A stretch of DNA of 12,338 nt from Pseudomonadota bacterium. GTDB lineage: Bacteria > Pseudomonadota > Alphaproteobacteria > Micropepsales > Micropepsaceae. A program made the translations under genes and the position numbers. The stretch's first letter is position 1. Each line of letters opens with the position of its first letter. The DNA is taken from the NCBI GenBank assembly GCA_021808875.1, contig JAKBAU010000078.1, forward strand, positions 1 through 12,338, given 5' to 3'. This document shows, one piece after another, positions 6,807-12,338 of this stretch. Under the pieces are notes generated by a model. That model saw only the letters and a list, made by a program, of their open reading frames with translations. It had not been told where the DNA came from and did not search any database.

Positions 6807-9242
6807 TCAGGCAGCGATGGCCCTGTCGGGCTCGAAGGACGTCAGGCTCCACGGCGCGGTCGTCAGGCCGTCGGCGTTCCGCCCCAGCTCGATCGTTATT
6901 AAGCGGTCCCCATTAAATGCCGGGCTCAGCTCCAGCGCCAGATAGTCGAACAGCTGCCGGTCATGGACCGCGATGATCACCTGCTTGCCGTGCTGCTTGA
7001 GTTTCCGCAGTAAGGCCGCGAACTGTGCGATGTGGACATCATCCATGCTCTGCACGGGATCGTCGATGACCAGCCACGGAAGCACCGGCGGAGCCGAAAG
7101 GTGGAGCGCCAAGAATAGCGTCAGGGCCGCGGTGTTGAGGTTGCCGGCGCTGAGCATGGCCCGCGGATTGCCGCCCTTTCCGCCCGAGCGATAGAGCGTT
7201 TCCAATACCGCCTCGACCGGCCGCCCTGCGACTTCCGGCAGGGCGAAGGCGGGAACGAAGGCCTCGTCCGGAGCCAGCCGGATGAACAGCTCACGCCAGA
7301 CGGCGTTGAGTTCCTCGTTGAAGACCCTCCGAACCTCGTCGCTGCGGACGGCGTGGGCGCGGGCGACGAGATCACGGGCGACCGCTATGCGGCGCTCGGA
7401 TTCCGTCCTGCGCGATGCCGACAGCACTCGCTGGCGTTGCAGCTCCAGATGACGTCGCTCGGCCCCGAGGAGTCTTTGACGGACGTCGGAAAGGGTCACG
7501 AGTGTCTCAAGAGCCTGTTCCCCCGTCGATTTGCGTCCGGTTTCTTCTTCGGTCTGGCGCTCGACTGCAGCGGTCAGGCTATCGATGATGGTCTGAAGCG
7601 GCACGTGGTCAGGCCACGGCGGCAGCGCGAGCTGCGCCGCATAGGTCGCCAGTTCGGCCCGCAGGCCGGAGATGGACGACTCTCGACTGTTGAGGTGCGA
7701 GACTGCCTGCGCGGTTTGGGCCGCGTCTCGGATCAGTTGCGACCCTGAGGTCCCGACGTCAGAGGATGCCGCTAGCGCATTCGTCCATTCCGACAGCGTA
7801 GCCAACTCGTTTTTGAGGCCGTCTCGCCGGGCGGCCGTAAGGCGTTTGGATTGAATATCGGCTTCGCGTCTTTGCGCGGTCGTGATGGAGCCAGCGGTGA
7901 CGGTGCGGTCGCGGACCAGGGCCTCCACGCGACCCGCCGCGGTGACCAGCCGCGCGACCTCCTCCGAGACATGCGCGGCGAGAGGGGTCCGCGGTGAAAT
8001 CTCCGAATAGTCTCGACCGCACACCGGACAGTGCTCGTCGTGGATATGACCGGTGATGGCGGTCAGCGCCTCAGCGAGCTCCCTGTTGGCACCCTGAGCA
8101 TTTGCCAGTTCTTGGTCGATTTGATCGATGCGGCCCTGGCCCTGGCGAATGGCCACCTGCACCTCGGAGAGTTGCTGCGCGGCGGTGTCGTCTGCCGCCG
8201 CGAGGGCTTGGCTTCGAGCGAGCGCTGTGCGGACCGCCTGCGTGGCCGCCTGATGCGACGCCGCGGGATCCGACGATGCCGGGGTAACATCAGGGAAGGT
8301 CGCCTGGATCGCCTCGATCAGCGCTTCGAGGTCCTTCCCTGGTCCCGACTGCCACGAGCTGAGGGCGTCGCGAGCTGCGACGCTGGCGTGTTCGGCACGG
8401 ATGCGTTCGCCTCCCGCATCGGAGGCCGACGCTTCTCTCACCTGGTCGCTGGCGCCGGAGATGTCGCGCCGAATCCGGGCAAGCGCCAGCAGGCGGGATT
8501 CGCTCGTATTGACGACATCGGCTAGCTTCGGTCGGATCGCAGCCGGCTCGATCGGATCGTTCTCAGCGATGAGCGGCCCCGCCAACTCGCGCAGCTTCGC
8601 TTCCGTGCGGTCCGCCTCATCGCGCAGGTCTTGCTCAAGCTGCTTCGCTTGGGCTACGGAGTCATCGAGCTTGGGAGCATCGGCCCTGGCCGACCAAAAG
8701 AGCGGCGCGGATTCTCTGAAGCGCCGGATGTGGCCTGCGGCATGCAGGCCCTCGATCAACTCATCTAGCGCTTCGAGCCCGAGCATCTCCTTGACGAACC
8801 GGGTGAGCGGCGAGTCGGTTTTGCGATTGTCCTGATGCTCGTAGATCTCCAGGAGCCGGCCCAGCGTGGCTTGCGCCAAGTAACAGCGCTCGGTGTAGAA
8901 GCGCGCATGGTCCGGGCCGAGCAGCTCGTCTCCTACGATCCGGCGGCCGTCAGCGACAAGCTCCACCCCTTGACCGGCGGCGCCACTTTCGGCCTGCAGC
9001 CCGATGTGCGCCTTGCCGTCGTTGGAAAGCTTGTGTGGGAGGTGGGCGAGATACTCGTCATCGAATCGCGCCAGTGACGGAACGGCGCCCGTCAGCGCCA
9101 ACTCGATGGCGGAAAGCAAGCTCGTCTTCCCAGTCCCATTCGGACCATGAATGAGCACCACCGGCGCGTCCAAAGACACCGCGACCGGGCCGCGGATACT
9201 CCTGAAATCCTCGACCGTCAGGAACTTAAGCCGGCCCGCCAT
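6807..9242 (-). CDS. Rad50/SbcC-like ABC ATPase with CPVC zinc hook (third gene of SIR2 operon)
   Basis: This 811-residue protein has the split ABC ATPase of the Rad50/SbcC/SMC group. Walker A is GPNGTGKT (33-40), with a Q-loop glutamine at about 124. Long coiled-coil stretches (about 195-400 and 425-640) flank one CPVC motif (405-408), a zinc hook that would join two molecules. The C-terminal lobe carries the LSAGN signature (698-702 region), Walker B WLVIDDP (723-729), the D-loop SMDD and the H-loop histidine H760. It is shorter than typical SbcC or Rad50, and no SbcD/Mre11 nuclease is adjacent. Its ATG directly abuts the TAG of the middle gene, and AGGAGG five bases before that TAG-ATG junction provides strong translation initiation. 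In three-component ABC systems such ATPases are thought to detect DNA ends or foreign DNA and control the effector. Here that would be the SIR2 protein, which is an inference from context. ATPase assignment is firm. Confidence 0.88.
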   Translation of the reverse strand: MAGRLKFLTVEDFRSIRGPVAVSLDAPVVLIHGPNGTGKTSLLSAIELALTGAVPSLARFDDEYLAHLPHKLSNDGKAHIGLQAESGAAGQGVELVADGRRIVGDELLGPDHARFYTERCYLAQATLGRLLEIYEHQDNRKTDSPLTRFVKEMLGLEALDELIEGLHAAGHIRRFRESAPLFWSARADAPKLDDSVAQAKQLEQDLRDEADRTEAKLRELAGPLIAENDPIEPAAIRPKLADVVNTSESRLLALARIRRDISGASDQVREASASDAGGERIRAEHASVAARDALSSWQSGPGKDLEALIEAIQATFPDVTPASSDPAASHQAATQAVRTALARSQALAAADDTAAQQLSEVQVAIRQGQGRIDQIDQELANAQGANRELAEALTAITGHIHDEHCPVCGRDYSEISPRTPLAAHVSEEVARLVTAAGRVEALVRDRTVTAGSITTAQRREADIQSKRLTAARRDGLKNELATLSEWTNALAASSDVGTSGSQLIRDAAQTAQAVSHLNSRESSISGLRAELATYAAQLALPPWPDHVPLQTIIDSLTAAVERQTEEETGRKSTGEQALETLVTLSDVRQRLLGAERRHLELQRQRVLSASRRTESERRIAVARDLVARAHAVRSDEVRRVFNEELNAVWRELFIRLAPDEAFVPAFALPEVAGRPVEAVLETLYRSGGKGGNPRAMLSAGNLNTAALTLFLALHLSAPPVLPWLVIDDPVQSMDDVHIAQFAALLRKLKQHGKQVIIAVHDRQLFDYLALELSPAFNGDRLITIELGRNADGLTTAPWSLTSFEPDRAIAA

Positions 9243-9812
9243 CTAGGCCTCCTCTTCCGCATCGCCATCCTCGACGAACGGCTCGTCGACCGCGGCGGCT
9301 AGGCGCGCGGCCACGCCATCGCGGCCATGAGGCGCGAGCGTGACGAACTCACGTACTAGCGGATCGTCCGAGGCGCCGAGCAACTTGTTGGTCGCGGCCT
9401 CGGCGCGGTCCTCCTCGGCCTTCGGCAGCTCCAGCGGCAGCAGCACCGCCAACCAGTTCGCAAGGCTGGAATCGTCCGCCTGTTCCCCGACCGTGAGCAC
9501 CCGGGCATGTCGCGACAGGGCGGTCAGCGCGGAGGACTCGGGGCGCGGGCCGACGATCACCAGCGTCAGCGGCCGACGCGAGCCCATCATGTCGAGCGCG
9601 CGTCCGACCCCCTCGATTGTCTGCTGGAGCCGGCGCGGGCTCTGCTCGATCGTGTCGCCGACCACGATAAGGTCCGGCGAGGGCGGCTCGCCGACGAACG
9701 CCGCGGACGCCTCGATCTCCACGCCGCCGATCTCCAACGGCACCGGGACGCGTTTGAAGTGCGCGTCCTCTAGGACCTTGGCCACTCGCTCGACGGGCGT
9801 CGTCACGGTCAT
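9243..9812 (-). CDS. Middle component of the SIR2-ABC operon
   Basis: The 189-residue protein matches no family I can name with certainty. It begins with a helical segment (PVERVAKVLED), followed by alternating strands and helices: VPLEIGGVEIEASAAFV, then PDLIVVGDT (about 45-53), then an amphipathic helix, then PLTLVIVGPRP and HARVLTVGE. This alternation is compatible with a Rossmann-like or degraded restriction-endonuclease-like core. The C-terminus is acidic (EDGDAEEEA), and the codons of that tail form the ribosome binding site of the ATPase gene. The gene overlaps the SIR2 stop by four bases (ATGA) and abuts the ATPase ATG, so the three are co-translated. A small protein between effector and ABC ATPase fits the middle component of ABC-3C-type systems, thought to couple ATPase and effector. 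The role is assigned by position, not by homology. Confidence 0.6.
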   Translation of the reverse strand: MTVTTPVERVAKVLEDAHFKRVPVPLEIGGVEIEASAAFVGEPPSPDLIVVGDTIEQSPRRLQQTIEGVGRALDMMGSRRPLTLVIVGPRPESSALTALSRHARVLTVGEQADDSSLANWLAVLLPLELPKAEEDRAEAATNKLLGASDDPLVREFVTLAPHGRDGVAARLAAAVDEPFVEDGDAEEEA

Positions 9813-11530
9813 AGGGCGATCTCTGCTTTGAAGGTCTTCAACAACGCATCGAGGCTGGTCGCCGCAGCCGCGACCGATGCCACGCTGATTTCGCGCCGGC
9901 CACGGCGCAAAGTTCGCCCAGGCGGCGCGCTGGGGTGGCGTGGCGCGGCGGACGGGATTTCGTGGCTGTGCACGATGATCGCGTCGTCATAGTCGGCCGC
10001 GCGGCCGCCCGCCACCAGCCGGCCCGCCGCCTGGGCGCTGGAGGCGAAGAATATCTCCGCCGACCGCACGGTTCCGGTCACGCGGAAGATGCCGGACCTA
10101 ATGTCCGCTGGATCGCCGATGGAGCAGGTCCAATAGCCTTCACCCTGTCCCCGCGCGAAAAGCGCCGCGGCGATCGCCGCCTGCAGGAGCCCCGAACTTG
10201 AGAGGTTCGGGTCGGTGACGGTCTTTCCGACACAGGCGATCGACAGGGGAGTGTAGACGCCCGCCGCCGCCGGTAATGCCCTTCCGTCACGGAACAGGCT
10301 GACGGCTCGACCGACGACCGGCAGCAGCATCAGCATGAACTCTTCTTGCTTCTTCGGCGCCGCAACCGATGCCACCGCATCGCGCAGGCCACGAAGCGCG
10401 GCCTTAAGCTGATCTATCTCGGCCGCGGGCAGATTGGGGGCCCCGAAGGCCAGGAACGCCTCAAGCTTTGCGCTGAAGACATGAAGCCATAGGGCCGGCA
10501 ACAGCGACTGGCCGTAGGACCTCAACAACGCTGACGCCTCGATGTCCTGCGCCTTGGCGGCGTAGTCCGTCTTATAGAAGTTCTGCAGCAGACTGAGCTG
10601 GTCGGCGCCAACCGCGTTTTCCGACAAGATCACCGCCGGCGGGTGGGTCGGAAAGGCGCTCGGCAGGTTCTGCTGGGCGACGACGAAGATGTTCTGGATG
10701 TTGGTGTCCTGAGTGGAGAGACCCAACATCAACGTCGCCTTTGAGACGGCCAGGTCCAGCAGCTTGTTAGCGATGACCTTGTTCTCGGCCTTGTCGGCCC
10801 ACCCGTGGATCTGCGACGCCCGGCCGACGACCTTGTCCCGATATTTGTCTTCGTCGGCCCCGGCGAGGACCGCGCAGCCATGGAACTTGTAGAGCCGAGC
10901 CCTGGCGCTGTTATCCTTCACGTCATCCGGTAGAACGCGGACCTGCATAAGGCCCGGCGTCGATCCCGCGCTGAATTTGACCGCGCGCTCGATGAGCGGG
11001 TCCCAGTTCGCGCTGGCCGTATCCGAAGCGACACCCTCGGCGATGAGTGCCGCCAAGCCTAGATGCTCAGGCCCTGGACAGATCGCCGGGTCCGCGTAGC
11101 GCCCGACGACATCGACGGCGACCCACACAAGATAGTCCGGTTTCTCGCCCTGCGGATGTTGATCGAGCATCCGCGCATAGACGCCGGTCAGGCTCTTGCG
11201 GATGCGCAGGCGATCGCGCCACTCTGCGACCGGCTTGTCGTAGTCGACCGCCTTCCAGTCGTCGGCGGTAAAAATGACCAGCCCGATAATGCGGTCGAGG
11301 CTCTTGCGGTATGGGCAGTCCGGATCGGCGGGGTCGGCCTTCCCGCGCAAATGCTCGAGAACGGATTCCGCCACGCCTTCGAGGCCGGGCAGCTTGGATA
11401 GGGAAATACCTGCGCCCAACCACACTGCGTATTTGTCATTCGCCACGCCCTCAGCGAACTCGGCAAAGTCGCCATCGAGCAGCGCCAAGGTTTCGAGGAT
11501 GGAGATGTCCAGCGCGTTCGGCACGATCAT
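9809..11530 (-). CDS. SIR2-domain effector (putative NADase), first gene of the operon
   Basis: The 573-residue protein starts at ATG 11530-11528 with AGGA a few bases upstream. Residues from about 30 to 290 form a SIR2-like NAD+-binding fold. They include WLGAGIS (37-43, the GAGxS phosphate loop), ASANWD (173-177, the conserved N-x-D), KFHG with the catalytic histidine H217, and MLGLSTQD with D275. Bacterial defence proteins with such domains (for example in Thoeris, DSR and SIR2-APAZ systems) cleave NAD+ and halt the infected cell. The sequence between these motifs lacks the zinc-binding CxxC pairs of classical deacetylase sirtuins. The remaining 280 residues are mixed helical and strand sequence with no recognised domain, ending in a basic, proline-rich linker (about 525-548). 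They probably contact the partner proteins. The gene leads a three-gene operon with a middle protein and a Rad50-like ATPase. The NADase role is inferred from motifs. Confidence 0.8.
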   Translation of the reverse strand: MIVPNALDISILETLALLDGDFAEFAEGVANDKYAVWLGAGISLSKLPGLEGVAESVLEHLRGKADPADPDCPYRKSLDRIIGLVIFTADDWKAVDYDKPVAEWRDRLRIRKSLTGVYARMLDQHPQGEKPDYLVWVAVDVVGRYADPAICPGPEHLGLAALIAEGVASDTASANWDPLIERAVKFSAGSTPGLMQVRVLPDDVKDNSARARLYKFHGCAVLAGADEDKYRDKVVGRASQIHGWADKAENKVIANKLLDLAVSKATLMLGLSTQDTNIQNIFVVAQQNLPSAFPTHPPAVILSENAVGADQLSLLQNFYKTDYAAKAQDIEASALLRSYGQSLLPALWLHVFSAKLEAFLAFGAPNLPAAEIDQLKAALRGLRDAVASVAAPKKQEEFMLMLLPVVGRAVSLFRDGRALPAAAGVYTPLSIACVGKTVTDPNLSSSGLLQAAIAAALFARGQGEGYWTCSIGDPADIRSGIFRVTGTVRSAEIFFASSAQAAGRLVAGGRAADYDDAIIVHSHEIPSAAPRHPSAPPGRTLRRGRREISVASVAAAATSLDALLKTFKAEIAL

Positions 11531-11778
11531 GAAGTCCTAGGTTTCATAATCGTCACGACAGGATCGGTCGTCACCATTCCCCCTTTGCTCGGTGCCACGG
11601 TGGCGCAATCCAGAGAAGTATTGCAATCCTACACCGTCGTCGTTGGCATAACCGGAGTAGCTTCCTTGTTTGGCTGCGCCTTCTCGCGAACGAGGCTCCT
11701 CCCGTGCTGACGGCACAGAAGCAGGCTCCTACACTCCCGCCGCACGCGACGCCATATCTAGTTGATTTTTAAGAAAAA
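11531..11778. other. Upstream region of the SIR2 operon
   Basis: This 248-base gap must hold the promoter of the SIR2 operon on the minus strand, but no convincing -35/-10 pair is found. GATTAT about 20 bases upstream of the start is the best -10 candidate. A short inverted repeat, GCCAC G GTGGC (11594-11604), is present. The far end is the 3' flank of tRNA-Arg, so the region may also contain an integration boundary. Confidence 0.35.
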
Positions 11779-11779
11779 T
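11765..11779 (-). terminator. A+T-rich hairpin and T-run after tRNA-Arg
   Basis: Immediately after the encoded CCA of tRNA-Arg, the minus strand reads ATTTTT CTT AAAAAT, a perfect six-base-pair A+T stem beginning with a T-run. It is weak as a hairpin but placed where a tRNA transcript would end. Confidence 0.3.
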
Positions 11780-11855
11780 GGCGCACCCGACAGGATTCGA
11801 ACGTGTGGCCTCCACCTTCGGAGGGTGGCGCTCGATCCAGCTGAGCTACGGGTGC
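11779..11855 (-). tRNA. tRNA-Arg(CCG)
   Basis: The minus-strand sequence folds as a 77-base tRNA including an encoded CCA. The acceptor stem GCACCCG/CGGGTGC is perfect. The D stem is GCTC/GAGC. The anticodon stem is CCACC/GGTGG around the loop CTCCGAA, giving anticodon CCG for arginine codon CGG. The T loop is TTCGAAT. One fault is visible: the T stem ACACG/CCTGT has a C-C mismatch (minus-strand bases at 11803 and 11793), where a G would be expected at 11803. Its 3' end points towards the SIR2 operon and its 5' end towards the integrase fragment. tRNA-Arg genes are frequent island insertion sites. Confidence 0.88.
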
Positions 11856-12156
11856 ATCTCTCATTCGCCTAGCCCGATCGACCTTTAACGGTCAACGGAT
11901 TCGGACACCTTCAACCGAGCCTCTCATCCCAACGCTCAACGCCCCGTGATGGTGCGTGCCGCACTACGCGTCTGTTCGCTGCCGTTCTCCGAAATCTGCT
12001 TACGCGAAGAATCTTCCAGATCGTGCAGCTTGCCGAGAGGCCCTTACCCTACTGAAACTATTTGCTTTTTTCCACTTCCTTACAAGCCAAATCCCCTTGA
12101 CATCTGCCTTCGGAGAGCAGCACTCAGCCTGCTGAGCCCGATGCCGACCTGCCCTA
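11856..12156. other. Region between tRNA-Arg and the integrase gene
   Basis: No gene is supported here. The stretch includes the tRNA promoter candidate, a run of six T at about 12065-12070, and a small hairpin CTCAG CCTG CTGAG (12123-12136) shortly after the integrase stop, which may help end that transcript. An att site could lie here, but no repeat of tRNA-Arg sequence was found. Confidence 0.4.
11866..11895 (-). promoter_or_regulatory. Candidate promoter of tRNA-Arg
   Basis: On the minus strand TTGACC (11895-11890) is a good -35 element. The -10 position 18 bases later holds TAGGCG (11871-11866), which is a poor match. Transcription would start a few bases before the tRNA 5' end. Confidence 0.3.
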
Positions 12157-12336
12157 TCAATGATCGCCTGACTTAACCGCTTTCCGCATCGTACGCGCTT
12201 TCGGCAGCTTGACGACCTCGCCGCCCGCGCCCTCCTGCAGCCGCTTGAGATGGCGCGCCCATTTCGCAAGCGCCTGCCGCTTCTCGAGCATGTAGTCGTG
12301 GCGATCATAGTGGCGTTGCTGAACGCCGCCGAGTCC
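12157..12336 (-). CDS. Tyrosine-type integrase, C-terminal 59 residues (partial)
   Basis: The minus-strand frame enters from the right edge and ends at TGA (12159-12157). It reads GVQQRHYDRHDY, then LEKRQALAKWARHL, then a basic tail with KLPKARTMRKAVKSG. The 'HYDRHDY...K..AL..WA.HL' pattern is the C-terminal end of phage and island integrases of the tyrosine recombinase family, and the first tyrosine (codon about 12307-12309) matches the catalytic nucleophile position. The box containing the other catalytic residues is outside the window. A different frame, open from 12338 to 12000, is a shadow of this gene. The enzyme should catalyse site-specific integration of an element extending to the right, with the nearby tRNA-Arg as candidate target. 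Confidence 0.75.
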   Translation of the reverse strand, partial: GLGGVQQRHYDRHDYMLEKRQALAKWARHLKRLQEGAGGEVVKLPKARTMRKAVKSGDH

Positions 12337-12338
12337 AT

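Noticed and set aside
6807..9242. Calling the ATPase SbcC or RecN
   Set aside because: It is shorter than typical SbcC, has no SbcD partner, and sits in a SIR2 operon. RecN lacks the CPVC hook. It shares the ATPase architecture, not the housekeeping role.
12000..12338. 112-residue minus-strand frame at the right edge
   Set aside because: It is rich in Arg, Ser and Ala, typical of a shadow frame. The frame shifted by two bases reads the recognisable end of a tyrosine integrase and stops at 12157.
1..12338. CRISPR array
   Set aside because: No regularly spaced direct repeats with unique spacers were seen. The only regular repeats are the HAF coding repeats.

Overview
The window looks like accessory (genomic island) DNA of a pseudomonadotal bacterium. 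Three things point to this phylum. One is a PEP-CTERM-sorted HAF-repeat protein, a protein type common in beta- and gammaproteobacteria. The others are a tRNA-Arg gene with encoded CCA and a tyrosine recombinase tail of the proteobacterial island type. Species cannot be named from this sequence. Base composition is uneven: the block at 6807-11530 is clearly richer in G+C than the block at 130-4090, which suggests separately acquired modules.

Left part (1-4091). The window opens inside an IS5-family insertion sequence on the minus strand. Its end has replaced the C-terminus of a DpnII/MboI-like PD-(D/E)XK nuclease gene (129-800, minus). Divergent from it are a DUF2971 protein with an N-terminal zinc ribbon (892-2121) and a large protein in which a J domain is flanked by beta-rich, propeller-like segments (2238-4091). 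This set resembles a defence or stress-response neighbourhood, but the DUF2971 and J-domain proteins have no established joint function.

Middle part (4092-6806). This is mostly gene-poor debris. It holds a tRNA-Lys(TTT)-like sequence whose 3' half is well formed and whose 5' half is degenerate (4526-4597), which looks like an integration scar or a decayed tRNA. It also holds the 3' part of an unrecognised gene (4839-5221). The one intact gene here encodes a secreted HAF-repeat PEP-CTERM protein (5304-6461, minus).

Right part (6807-12338). A tight minus-strand operon of three genes runs from a SIR2-domain protein (9809-11530) through a 189-residue middle protein (9243-9812) to a Rad50/SbcC-like ABC ATPase with a single CPVC zinc hook (6807-9242). 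The layout of effector, middle component and ABC ATPase matches three-component ABC (ABC-3C-type) conflict systems. The natural inference is anti-phage immunity by NAD+ depletion, with the ATPase sensing foreign or damaged DNA. Upstream come tRNA-Arg(CCG) and then the C-terminus of a tyrosine integrase running off the window edge, so the operon sits beside an integration hotspot.
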